Shown here piece by piece: positions 16,139 to 24,846 of a DNA stretch of 59,584 nt. A program made the position numbers and the translations under genes. The notes beneath the pieces were generated by a model. The model was not told the DNA's origin, made no database searches, and worked only from the letters and a program-made list of their open reading frames with translations. Position 1 is the first letter of the stretch. The number at the start of each line of letters is the position of its first letter. Source of the stretch: an uncultured Saprospirales bacterium (GTDB lineage: Bacteria > Bacteroidota > Bacteroidia > Chitinophagales > JADIYW01); assembly GCA_938008535.1 (NCBI GenBank), contig CALLKF010000104.1, positions 1 to 59,584 on the forward strand, read 5' to 3'.

Positions 16139-16974
16139 AAATCAAAATGAAACCAACCAAAATGAAATCAAAAATAGTGCTGTTTATGTTAATAGTATTA
16201 GCAACAGCATGCTCCAAAGTGCCAGCAGGTTATGTTGGTGTAAAGGTAAATTTATATGGAACTAGTAAAGGTGTACAAGCTGAAGAATTAGCTGTTGGAC
16301 GTTACTGGATTGGTATGAATGAAGAGTTATATACCTTTCCAACGTTTACACAAAATTATGTTTGGACTCGAAGTTCAACAGAAGGTAGTCCAAATGATGA
16401 GTCTATTTCTTTCCAAACAAATGAAGGTGTTGTGGTAAATACAGATGTTGGAATTAGTTATCATATAAATTCTAAAAAAGTAACAGATATCTTTCAAAAA
16501 TATCGTAAAGGTATTGATGAAATTACTGACATCTATATAAGAAATGAAGTACGCGATGCAATGATAAAAGTTGCCAGTGGAAACACCGTTGAAAGTATGT
16601 ATGGCTTAGGTAAAAACGATTTTATTACCAATGTAGATAGTACGGTAAAAGCACAGTTACAACCAATAGGTATCGAAATTGAAAAAGTATATTTAGTTGG
16701 TGAACTTAGATTGCCTGAAAATATTGTGGTGGCTTTAAATGCAAAAATTGAAGCAACTCAACGAGCAATGCAACGTGAAAATGAATTAAAAGAAACCGAA
16801 GCACAAGCAAAAATGGATATTGCCAAAGCACATGGTGTTGCCGAAGCACAACGTTTAACGCAACAATCTTTAACGCCAGAATTATTGCGCAAATTATGGA
16901 TTGAAAAATGGGATGGTCATTTACCAAACTACATGACTGGTAATGAAGCAAGTTTTTTAATTGGAAATAAATAA
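16135..16974 (+). CDS. SPFH/Band 7 (prohibitin-like) lipoprotein
   Basis: A 279-residue SPFH-domain protein. It begins with a basic N-region and signal (MKSKIVLFMLIVLATAC) with C26 as the lipid-modified cysteine, then the band-7 fold (VPAGYVGVKVNLYG onwards) and a long coiled-coil region rich in E, A and K (about 215-255). SPFH proteins assemble into membrane rings or scaffolds and often partner with proteases. A lipoprotein version lacking a transmembrane helix is common in Bacteroidota. Possible starts are 16135, 16147 and 16162; I keep 16135 because it overlaps the preceding stop. It forms a two-gene unit with the small membrane protein. Confidence 0.82.
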   Translation: MKIKMKPTKMKSKIVLFMLIVLATACSKVPAGYVGVKVNLYGTSKGVQAEELAVGRYWIGMNEELYTFPTFTQNYVWTRSSTEGSPNDESISFQTNEGVVVNTDVGISYHINSKKVTDIFQKYRKGIDEITDIYIRNEVRDAMIKVASGNTVESMYGLGKNDFITNVDSTVKAQLQPIGIEIEKVYLVGELRLPENIVVALNAKIEATQRAMQRENELKETEAQAKMDIAKAHGVAEAQRLTQQSLTPELLRKLWIEKWDGHLPNYMTGNEASFLIGNK

Positions 16975-17061
16975 AACAAATAGCAATTAATGCAGTTAAA
17001 AATGGCAAGTTAGCTGTATTTCATTTTTTATTAATTAAGAAATTTGTGTTATAATTGCTTC

Positions 17062-17964
17062 ATGTCTCAAAACCAATTCCACGCCAACGGCAAACTCCTA
17101 CTCACTGGTGAATACTTCATTTTGGATGGTGCTGTTGGTTTAGCATTGTCAACAAAATTTGGTCAAACACTTACTATTGAACCATCAGAAGAAAAAGGCA
17201 TTACATGGAAAAGTTTAGACCATGAAAACAATATTTGGTTTGAAGCAAAGTTTAATGAATCATTAGAAATCATTTCTGCAACAGATAATGAAGTTGCAAC
17301 AACTTTAAAAAATATTTTGTCGCATTGCAATCTTACGACTTACTACTTACTACTTACAACTAAACTCGATTTCCCGCAAAATTGGGGTTTAGGTTCATCA
17401 TCAACATTAATTAGTTTATTAGCGCAATATTCAAATGTAGATCCTTATGAATTATTAGCAAAAACATTTGGTGGTTCCGGTTATGATATTGCATGTGCTA
17501 CAGCAACACAACCTATTATCTATCAGAAAATCTCAAATCTTAAATCTCAAATCTCAAATCCGATAAACTTCAATCCATCTTTTAAAGAAAATCTTTATTT
17601 CGTTTATCTTGGTAAAAAACAAAATTCGCGAGAAGGCATTCGTCACTATAAAAATCTTACCATAGATAAAACAGAATACATTGAGCAAATTTCAAACATC
17701 ACAAAAAAAATAATGGAGGCAAACGAATTGGATGAATTTTGCTATTATCTGGATGTTCATGAAAACATTGTTGCAAATGTGTTGAATTTGCCAAAAGTAA
17801 AAGATATTTATTTTGCTGATTTTCCCGGAAGCATCAAATCGCTCGGCGCTTGGGGCGGCGACTTCGTTTTGGTGGCTTCCGATGAAGATGCGCTCACTAT
17901 AAACAAGTATTTTTTTGATAAAGGTTTTTCGACAATATTATCTTACAATGAAATGATTTTGTAA
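17062..17964 (+). CDS. GYDIA-family GHMP kinase
   Basis: A 300-residue GHMP-superfamily kinase of the Bacteroidota GYDIA group: KLLLTGEYFILDG at the N-terminus (11-23), the ATP phosphate loop GLGSSST (109-115) and the name-giving GYDIA (140-144). It probably phosphorylates mevalonate or phosphomevalonate, which fits the nearby mvaA and fni; the exact substrate is inferred. Start is ATG 17062; the upstream TTG frame adds no conserved sequence. Two heptamer-period arrays lie inside the coding frame, giving the low-complexity stretches LTTYYLLLTTKL (91-102) and ISNLKSQISNP (157-167). Both appear to fall in loops between conserved blocks, so the enzyme is probably intact. Confidence 0.88.
   Translation: MSQNQFHANGKLLLTGEYFILDGAVGLALSTKFGQTLTIEPSEEKGITWKSLDHENNIWFEAKFNESLEIISATDNEVATTLKNILSHCNLTTYYLLLTTKLDFPQNWGLGSSSTLISLLAQYSNVDPYELLAKTFGGSGYDIACATATQPIIYQKISNLKSQISNPINFNPSFKENLYFVYLGKKQNSREGIRHYKNLTIDKTEYIEQISNITKKIMEANELDEFCYYLDVHENIVANVLNLPKVKDIYFADFPGSIKSLGAWGGDFVLVASDEDALTINKYFFDKGFSTILSYNEMIL
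17332..17366. repeat. Heptamer array inside the GYDIA kinase gene
   Basis: CTTACGA, CTTACTA, CTTACTA, CTTACAA and CTAAACT occupy codons 91-102 of the GYDIA kinase. The same heptamers, on either strand, make up intergenic arrays at 21215 and 50389. Confidence 0.85.
17528..17562. repeat. Second heptamer array inside the GYDIA kinase gene
   Basis: AAATCTC, AAATCTT, AAATCTC, AAATCTC and AAATCCG cover codons 156-167. The unit differs from the array 160 bp upstream, although period and unit number are the same. Confidence 0.85.
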
Positions 17965-18057
17965 TTCGTACGTTTTTCTTTTCTACACACGTTTAATTTA
18001 GTAAATTACGCGGCTGATTTTTTGGCTAAACACGTTAATGATTGGTACACATTTTGT

Positions 18058-19611
18058 ATGGAAGATAGGCAACACGAACAAATGAAAATTGTAGGCATTA
18101 AAGATCGCGCTGATAATGGAAGAAAATTATATCCATATCAGGAAGAATATATCAAGCGTATTTTCGAACGTTTAATGGAAAATGAACGACGCGATAATAT
18201 CGTTTTTCAATTGCCAACTGGTGGTGGTAAAACGGTGATTTTCTCCGAGATTTCAAGAAAATTTATTGAAGAAAATCAAAAGAAAATTCTGATTCTTACG
18301 CATCGTATTGAGTTACTAAAACAAACTTCGCAAGCATTAGAAGACGCTGGCATTCATTGTAAATTAATTACCAGTGAAGTAGATGATGTTGCAGACCAGG
18401 ATGAATATTTATGTTTTTTAGCGATGGTGGAAACCTTGAATAATCGCTTAAAAGATGACGAAGAATATTTGAAAGATATTGAATTGGTAATTGTCGATGA
18501 AGCGCATTATAATTCATTCAGAAAAATTTTTCATTACTTCAGAAACGCTATTATACTTGGCGTTACAGCAACTCCTTTAAGTTCTAACCAAACATTGCCG
18601 TTGCGTCAAAACTATAAGCAATTAATTATTGGTGATTCCATAAAAGAACTCATTTCAAGTGGATTTTTAAGTGATGCAACTACTTACACTTATGATGTAC
18701 ATTTAGGTGGTTTAAAAATTGGTATCGATGGTGATTACACCGTAAATTCTTTAGATAGAATTTACATGCATTTTGATATGCATGAAAAATTGCTGCGTGC
18801 CTACAGAGAAAAAGCCATTGGTAAAAAAACATTGATTTTTAATAGTTCGGTTGCGACTTCAAAATCGGTAGAAAAATTTTTTAACGATCAAGGTGTTCCG
18901 ATAAAACATTTAGATAGCACCAGTAATAAACAAGACCGAAAAGATGTATTGCAGTGGCTGAAAGAAACGCCTGATGCTATTGTTACTTCGGTTGGAATTT
19001 TAACAACAGGTTTTGATGAGCCAACTGTTGAATGTATTATTTTAAATCGTGCAACGCGTTCATTGACTTTGTATCACCAGATGATTGGTCGCGGTAGCAG
19101 AAGATTGCCAACAAAAAATCATTTTACGGTAATTGACTTAGGAAACAATGCACGTCGATTAGGATTGTGGCAAGATTATATTGATTGGCGTGATGTATTT
19201 ATCAATCCAGAAAAATTCTTAGAGCATTTATATGAACGAGAATTGCAAATGGAAAAAGGACTGATCTATGATTTGCCTGATACAGTGAAACAATATTTTC
19301 CAAACACAACGGATTTTAATTTTGACATGGAAAGAGTGTATTATTCTTTATACAACAAAGGCAAGAAAACACTCGAATCTATTGATATTTCGGTGGAAAA
19401 TCATTTTGAAAGAATAAAAGCAAACACCACTAATTATTTGGATGCATTGCCTTTAATAAATATTTTGCAAGATGAAATTCAATATCGTTTGAATGTTTAT
19501 ATTTCTTGCTTAAGCAAAGCCACTAAAAATTATTTTAATTACATGTTGGAAACTTACAACGAAAAATTGCATGCAAAACTAAAAGAAGCACTGCCGTTTA
19601 GTGAAGAATAA
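18058..19611 (+). CDS. SF2 DEAH-box helicase
   Basis: A 517-residue superfamily 2 helicase. Motif I QLPTGGGKT (51-59), motif II DEAH (147-150), motif III TAT (170-172), and motif VI YHQMIGRGSRR are all present, so ATP hydrolysis should be intact. The two RecA-like domains are followed by a 150-residue helical C-terminal region with no recognised domain. It resembles the helicase part of restriction or UvrB-type enzymes but has no nuclease domain. The start is uncertain: ATG 18058 and ATG 18082 both keep all motifs, and a TTG at 18022 is less likely. It is transcribed alone and ends at a strong bidirectional terminator. Confidence 0.85.
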   Translation: MEDRQHEQMKIVGIKDRADNGRKLYPYQEEYIKRIFERLMENERRDNIVFQLPTGGGKTVIFSEISRKFIEENQKKILILTHRIELLKQTSQALEDAGIHCKLITSEVDDVADQDEYLCFLAMVETLNNRLKDDEEYLKDIELVIVDEAHYNSFRKIFHYFRNAIILGVTATPLSSNQTLPLRQNYKQLIIGDSIKELISSGFLSDATTYTYDVHLGGLKIGIDGDYTVNSLDRIYMHFDMHEKLLRAYREKAIGKKTLIFNSSVATSKSVEKFFNDQGVPIKHLDSTSNKQDRKDVLQWLKETPDAIVTSVGILTTGFDEPTVECIILNRATRSLTLYHQMIGRGSRRLPTKNHFTVIDLGNNARRLGLWQDYIDWRDVFINPEKFLEHLYERELQMEKGLIYDLPDTVKQYFPNTTDFNFDMERVYYSLYNKGKKTLESIDISVENHFERIKANTTNYLDALPLINILQDEIQYRLNVYISCLSKATKNYFNYMLETYNEKLHAKLKEALPFSEE

Positions 19612-19630
19612 ATTTAGACTCTTAAAATAA

Positions 19631-19661
19631 AAAAGCGTGATAAATTATTTATCACGCTTTT
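19631..19661. terminator. Bidirectional terminator
   Basis: A 15-bp perfect stem starting AAAAGCGTGATAAAT and its complement, separated by one base on paper (a larger loop in practice), has T runs on both strands. It lies between the convergent helicase and permease genes. Confidence 0.9.
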
Positions 19662-19677
19662 TTATTTTACATTGATT

Positions 19678-21156
19678 TTATTTCTTAGGATTATTGATTC
19701 TGCTATGTTTGACACTATAGCCAAAGTAAATTACAAAACCAATAATTAGCCAAACAATTAAACGCAACCAGTTTTCCCAACCAAGGCCAAAAATCATCCA
19801 GCCACAAACTATAATTCCTAAAATTGGAAACAAAGGAACAAAAGGTGTTCTAAACGGACGCACTGCATCTGGATCTGTTTTGCGCATCAAAATAACACCT
19901 GCAGAAACCAATATAAAAGCAAACAACGTTCCTATACTTGTCATATCGCCAACAATATCGCCTGGCACAAACGCAGCAAATAAGCCAACTAACAAAAACA
20001 ACCATGCATTTGCTTTTGCTGGTGTTTTAAATGTTGGATGCACTTCTGAAAATGTTTTTGGTAATAATCCGTCTTTCGACATTGAAAAGAATACGCGCGA
20101 TTGTCCTAATAACATTACTAAAATCACCGATGAAAAACCTGCTAAAATGGCAATCGTAATTAAACCGGAAAACCATTCGTAGCCATGCATGTAAGTTGTG
20201 ATTGCATACGCAACAGCTGCTTCATGTCCTGGACCAGTTACGCTAAAATCTTTATAATTCGCAACACCTGTTAAAACGTAGGAAAATAAAATATACAAAA
20301 CGGTACAAAAAGCTAATGAACCTAAAATACCAATTGGCATTCCTTTTTGTGGATTTTTTGCTTCTTGTGCTGCTGTAGAAACGGCATCAAAACCAACGTA
20401 TGCAAAGAACACGATTCCTGCACCACGCAATACGCCAGACCAACCAAATATACCAGTTTCACCAGTATTTGGTGGAACAATAACAGCATGATTAACAGGA
20501 TTGATGAACTGCCAACCTAAGGCAATAAACACTAATACAATTACTACTTTTACAATTACTATAATAGAATTAAAATTAGCCGATTCTTTAGTTCCGCGAA
20601 TTAAAATCATTGTTAAAATACCTAAAATAAAAATAGCTGGTAAATTAATTAAACCATGTACACCAGTTGCAACACCATTCACAAATTCATTTTGAAATGG
20701 TGAATGACAATACTGATATGGAATGGAAAATCCGAAATAATGTTCAAAGAATTTATTTAAATATTCTGACCATGCAATAGCAACACAAGCAGCGCCGAGT
20801 GCATATTCTAAAATTAAATCCCAACCAATAACCCAAGCAACGAGTTCACCCATAGTTGCATAAGAATAAGTATACGCACTACCAGCAATCGGAATCATCG
20901 ATGCAAATTCTACATAACACAAACCAGCAAAAGCACAACCAATTCCTGCAATTACATAAGACCACATTACACCTGGACCAGCGTGATTACCTGCTGCTGC
21001 TGCTGTGCGCACAAAGATGCCAGCACCAATGATGGCACCAATTCCAAGTGCTAATAATGCACCAGAACCTAAGGTACGCTTTAAGGTATGTTCACCAGTT
21101 TCTGATGATTCTTTCAGGATAATAGCTAAAGATTTTTTTGCGAATAAATTTGCCAT
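19678..21156 (-). CDS. APC-family amino acid permease
   Basis: A 492-residue inner-membrane transporter of the amino acid-polyamine-organocation superfamily, most like cationic amino acid transporters (YfnA-type). About 12 to 13 hydrophobic helices are visible; helix 1 carries the family sequence LGIGAIIGAGIFVRTAA (about 37-53), where the unwound GAG segment binds substrate. The N-terminus and the C-terminus (SVKHSRINNPKK) are cytosolic by charge. It presumably imports basic or broad-range amino acids using a cation gradient; specificity is not readable. It is transcribed alone, 86 bp downstream of manC on the same strand with heptamer arrays between. Confidence 0.88.
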   Translation of the reverse strand: MANLFAKKSLAIILKESSETGEHTLKRTLGSGALLALGIGAIIGAGIFVRTAAAAGNHAGPGVMWSYVIAGIGCAFAGLCYVEFASMIPIAGSAYTYSYATMGELVAWVIGWDLILEYALGAACVAIAWSEYLNKFFEHYFGFSIPYQYCHSPFQNEFVNGVATGVHGLINLPAIFILGILTMILIRGTKESANFNSIIVIVKVVIVLVFIALGWQFINPVNHAVIVPPNTGETGIFGWSGVLRGAGIVFFAYVGFDAVSTAAQEAKNPQKGMPIGILGSLAFCTVLYILFSYVLTGVANYKDFSVTGPGHEAAVAYAITTYMHGYEWFSGLITIAILAGFSSVILVMLLGQSRVFFSMSKDGLLPKTFSEVHPTFKTPAKANAWLFLLVGLFAAFVPGDIVGDMTSIGTLFAFILVSAGVILMRKTDPDAVRPFRTPFVPLFPILGIIVCGWMIFGLGWENWLRLIVWLIIGFVIYFGYSVKHSRINNPKK

Positions 21157-21164
21157 AGTTTCAA

Positions 21165-21249
21165 TTTGAAAATGAGGTAATTTGAAAATTTGAGAATGAA
21201 GATATACAAAAATACTTATTACTCACTACTTATTACTTACTACTACAAA
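21165..21249. repeat. Two adjoining heptamer-period arrays
   Basis: From 21165 to about 21202 the DNA repeats an ATTTGAAAAT motif with a roughly 7-bp rhythm. From 21215 it changes to CTTATTA, CTCACTA, CTTATTA, CTTACTA, CTACAAA, running into the manC stop codon at 21243-21245. Confidence 0.7.
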
Positions 21250-22325
21250 AACTTATCGCCTTTTTTCATTTTAATATCATGCGTAAATTCTTTGATACGT
21301 TGTTCTTCGTCTTTGTTGCATATCAGCAAAACATCGTCTGTATCAACTATAATATAATTTTCTAAACCTTGTATTACGACTAATTTATTATCAGGAACAT
21401 TGATGCTATTATTCGTAGCATCATACACCACTACATTATTTCCATTCACTGAATTATTCAGATAATCTTTTTCTTTTTCAGCATATAAAGATGCCCAAGT
21501 TCCTAAATCACTCCAGCCAAAACTCGATGGAACAATATATACGTTCTTCGCTTTTTCCATTACACCATAATCTATGGAAATACTTGGTGATGTAATAAAT
21601 GCATCTTCCACAGATTTATTTTCATTTGGCGTCAACATATCTTTTTCGGCTTCGGCAAACGCTTCATATACTTCTGTTAAATTTGTTTCTAATGAAGAAA
21701 GAATTGATTTCACATTCCAAATAAAAATACCTGCATTCCATAAAAAATCACCGCTTTTAATAAATTGCTGTGCAACTGCTTTTTCTGGTTTTTCTGTAAA
21801 TGTTTTTACTTTATGAATTTCTGGTGCAGTTTCTTCTTCCACATATTGAATGTAGCCGTAGCCACTATCAGGTCTAGTTGGTCGAATACCTAAGGTTGCC
21901 AATGCATTATTTTTTGATACAAAATCAACGGTTAGGTTGGCAATACGCACAAATTCATCTTCATTTAATATAATATGATCAGAAGGCGCCACAATAATAT
22001 TGGCATTTGGATTTAGTTTATTGATTTTGAATGCTGAATAAGCTATGCATGGTGCGGTGTTTTTGCGAGCTGGTTCGGTTAAAATCTGAAAATCCTGAAT
22101 ATCTGGCAATTGTTCTTTTACCAAACTAACATAATCACTATGTGTAAGTATAAAAATATTTTCTTTTGGGCAAATCTTTAAAAAACGATCATAAGTTGAT
22201 TGTATTAGCGTACGTCCGATGCCTAAGATATCTAAAAATTGTTTTGGTTTTGATGTTCTACTAGCTGGCCAAAATCTGCTTCCAATACCACCAGCCATGA
22301 TAGCTGCATATATGTCTTTGTTCAT
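21243..22325 (-). CDS. manC: Mannose-1-phosphate guanylyltransferase
   Basis: A 360-residue GDP-mannose pyrophosphorylase, which makes GDP-mannose from mannose-1-phosphate and GTP for surface polysaccharides. The nucleotide-binding signature AGGIGSRFWPASR followed by PKQFL is at residues 11-29, and the mannose-1-P guanylyltransferase signature FTEKPEKAVA is near 175. The length matches the single-function form without a fused C-terminal isomerase cupin. A heptamer array abuts its stop codon, so the last codons and 3' untranslated region are repeat-derived. It is divergent from recQ. Confidence 0.93.
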   Translation of the reverse strand: MNKDIYAAIMAGGIGSRFWPASRTSKPKQFLDILGIGRTLIQSTYDRFLKICPKENIFILTHSDYVSLVKEQLPDIQDFQILTEPARKNTAPCIAYSAFKINKLNPNANIIVAPSDHIILNEDEFVRIANLTVDFVSKNNALATLGIRPTRPDSGYGYIQYVEEETAPEIHKVKTFTEKPEKAVAQQFIKSGDFLWNAGIFIWNVKSILSSLETNLTEVYEAFAEAEKDMLTPNENKSVEDAFITSPSISIDYGVMEKAKNVYIVPSSFGWSDLGTWASLYAEKEKDYLNNSVNGNNVVVYDATNNSINVPDNKLVVIQGLENYIIVDTDDVLLICNKDEEQRIKEFTHDIKMKKGDKFL

Positions 22326-22449
22326 ATTCTCCTTTTAAATGTTCATCTGATTTTACACAATGCAGTGAACTTTATTTCTATCCGTAAAATTATACAATTT
22401 ATTAAAACTTACATAAACATTTTTAACACATTTTTTGGCTTAATTTCGT

Positions 22450-22457
22450 TATTTTTG
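22450..22457 (+). promoter_or_regulatory. -7 promoter box upstream of recQ
   Basis: TATTTTTG fits TAnnTTTG, 71 nt before the recQ ATG. A terminator-like hairpin lies between the box and the gene. Confidence 0.4.
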
Positions 22458-22478
22458 GGTATATTAATGTTCTAAATT

Positions 22479-22506
22479 GCGACCATCCAATTGTGATGGC
22501 GTTTTT
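22479..22506 (+). terminator. Terminator-like hairpin in the recQ leader
   Basis: CCATC 22483-22487 pairs with GATGG 22495-22499, extended across a bulged A by G81-C500 and C80-G501, and five T residues follow. It lies between divergent manC and recQ, where a terminator is not needed to end any gene, so attenuation or a tiny RNA is possible. Confidence 0.5.
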
Positions 22507-22528
22507 ATTCTAACAAGATTTGATTATT

Positions 22529-24745
22529 ATGAGTGAAAAGCACGCTTCGTTAACCGCATCGTTGAAAAAATATTTTGGGTTTGAAAAATTTAAAGGCAAT
22601 CAACTTGCTATTATTGATAGCATTTTAGATAAAAAAGACACGTTTGTAATTATGCCAACTGGTGGTGGAAAATCATTATGCTATCAGTTACCAGCAGTAA
22701 TTTCGGAAGGCACAGCCATCATTGTTTCGCCGTTAATTGCATTGATGAAAAATCAAGTTGATTTAATTCGAGGTTATAGTAGTGATGACAATATTGCACA
22801 CTTTATAAATTCACAACTCAATAAAGCACAAATTACGCTTGTAAAAAATGATATTACCAAAGGAAGTTGTAAGCTTTTGTACGTTGCACCTGAATCGTTG
22901 GTGAAACAAGAAAATATCGACTTTCTAAAAACGATAAAAATTTCTTTTGTTGCAATAGATGAAGCACATTGCATCTCAGAATGGGGCCACGATTTTCGTC
23001 CAGAATATCGCAAGATAAAAGCCATGCTCAACGAGATAGAAGACAATATTCCGATTGTGGCTTTAACTGCAACGGCAACACCAAAAGTACAATCAGATAT
23101 CGTGAAAACACTTGGAATGAAAGATCCTAAAATTTTTCTTTCTTCGTTTTTGCGTGATAATTTATTTTATGAAGTGCGTCCAAAACCAAGCAAACAAGAA
23201 GCGATTAAAGACATCATCAAATACATCAAAAAAGAAAATAATAAATCTGGAATTATTTATTGTTTAAGCAGAAACTCTACCGAAGAATTAGCTGAAGTAT
23301 TGCAAGTAAATGGCGTGAATGCAATCGCATATCATGCTGGTTTGGATGCGCATGTTAGAAGCGAACGACAAGATCAGTTTTTGATGGAAGACATACAAGT
23401 CATTGTTGCTACCATTGCTTTTGGAATGGGTATCGATAAGCCAGATGTTCGTTTTGTGATTCATTTTGATATTCCAAAATCATTAGAAAATTATTACCAG
23501 GAAACTGGTCGCGCTGGTCGCGATGGTTTGCAAGGCACTTGTATTTCCTATTATTCACCGAAAGAAATTCATAAGTTCGAGAAATTTATTTTATCGAATA
23601 AAGAAAAAACGGTTGCTGAAAAAGAAATTGCAGTGATGCAATTATCAGAAGTAGAAGCATACGCAGAAAGTGGTGAATGCAGAAAGAAATTTGTGTTGCA
23701 TTATTTTGGTGAAGAAATGCAGGAAGATTGCGGCAAAATGTGTGATAACTGTGCGCATCCTAAAGAACAAATAGAAGCGAAAGACGAAATAAAATTGGCA
23801 TTGCAAGCCGTTGCTGAAACCAATGAACGCAGCAATATTCCAAACATCATCAATATTTTAGTTGGAAGAAAATCTGCTGATATTACCAAAAACAATCACG
23901 ATAAATTAAAGATTTTTGGCAAAGGAAACGACAAAGATATGTTGTTTTGGAATTCAGTTGTGCGCAAAGCAATTTTACTAAATTTAATAGAAAAAGATAT
24001 AGAACAATATGGTGTTTTAAAACTAACCGAAGAAGGCAAAAAATTTGTAAAAAAAGTGGTGCCTACAACTATTGTTTTAAATAATAAATTTGAAGCTGGT
24101 GAAGATGATGACGATGAAATTTCATTAAATGGAAAAACTGGAAATGTTTTAGAACCACAATTGTTTAAGATTTTGAAAGACATGTGTGTGTCGGTTGGTA
24201 AAAAACACAAAGTGCCACCATATACGGTTTTTCAAGATCCTTCGTTAGAAGAAATGGCAACACTTTTTCCGATTACGATTGAAGAGTTGAGCAATATTAC
24301 TGGTGTAAGTGCTGGTAAAGCACAACGCTACGGAAAAGAATTTTGTGAAGCGATTGCAAAATATATCGAAGACAATAACATCGAACGTTTTGCTGATTTT
24401 GACAACATCAAAACGGCTGCAAAAAACTCGAGTATCAAAGTAAATATCATTAAATCAATTGATAAAAGAATGCCTTTAGATCATATTGCAAGTTCGTTTG
24501 GTTTGCAAATGGATGATTTAATTACAGAGTTGGATTCTATAGTAAATTCAGGTACTAAGGTCAATATCAATTATTATTTAGAAGAAAAAGTAGATGAAGA
24601 AATACAAGAAGAAATTTACGATTATTTTATGCAAGCCGACAGCGATGATGTTTTAGTTGCGTATAAAAAATTAAAAGAAGAAGAAATTGAAATGCGCGAA
24701 ATACAATTGGTGCGTTTGAAATTTTTGAGCGAAGTTGCGAATTAG
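22529..24745 (+). CDS. recQ: ATP-dependent DNA helicase RecQ
   Basis: A 738-residue RecQ helicase for DNA repair and fork restart. Motif I PTGGGKSLCYQLP (43-55), motif II DEAHCISEWGHDFRPEY, TATAT, and the motif VI region QETGRAGRDG are intact. The RecQ zinc cysteines are in SGECRKKF, EDCGKMCDNC. The usual winged-helix (RQC) region and a C-terminal helical/HRDC-like region follow (EELSNITGVSAGKAQRYGKEF). The C-terminal 90 residues form an extra acidic helical tail. Start ATG 22529 is preferred to TTG 22520. The gene ends at a strong GC-rich terminator. Confidence 0.95.
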   Translation: MSEKHASLTASLKKYFGFEKFKGNQLAIIDSILDKKDTFVIMPTGGGKSLCYQLPAVISEGTAIIVSPLIALMKNQVDLIRGYSSDDNIAHFINSQLNKAQITLVKNDITKGSCKLLYVAPESLVKQENIDFLKTIKISFVAIDEAHCISEWGHDFRPEYRKIKAMLNEIEDNIPIVALTATATPKVQSDIVKTLGMKDPKIFLSSFLRDNLFYEVRPKPSKQEAIKDIIKYIKKENNKSGIIYCLSRNSTEELAEVLQVNGVNAIAYHAGLDAHVRSERQDQFLMEDIQVIVATIAFGMGIDKPDVRFVIHFDIPKSLENYYQETGRAGRDGLQGTCISYYSPKEIHKFEKFILSNKEKTVAEKEIAVMQLSEVEAYAESGECRKKFVLHYFGEEMQEDCGKMCDNCAHPKEQIEAKDEIKLALQAVAETNERSNIPNIINILVGRKSADITKNNHDKLKIFGKGNDKDMLFWNSVVRKAILLNLIEKDIEQYGVLKLTEEGKKFVKKVVPTTIVLNNKFEAGEDDDDEISLNGKTGNVLEPQLFKILKDMCVSVGKKHKVPPYTVFQDPSLEEMATLFPITIEELSNITGVSAGKAQRYGKEFCEAIAKYIEDNNIERFADFDNIKTAAKNSSIKVNIIKSIDKRMPLDHIASSFGLQMDDLITELDSIVNSGTKVNINYYLEEKVDEEIQEEIYDYFMQADSDDVLVAYKKLKEEEIEMREIQLVRLKFLSEVAN

Positions 24746-24781
24746 ATTTTTAGACTTTTAGACACAAGATTAATAGACAAT

Positions 24782-24821
24782 AAAAGAAGAAGCCGAACAA
24801 AATTGTTCGGCTTCTTCTTTT
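24782..24821. terminator. Strong terminator between recQ and lipoprotein gene
   Basis: A 19-bp stem containing GAAGCCGAACAA and its complement with a two-base gap and flanking A and T runs, able to work in both directions. The same core recurs at 25870-25903. Confidence 0.9.
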
Positions 24822-24846
24822 CTATATTTTATTTTACTATAAACAG

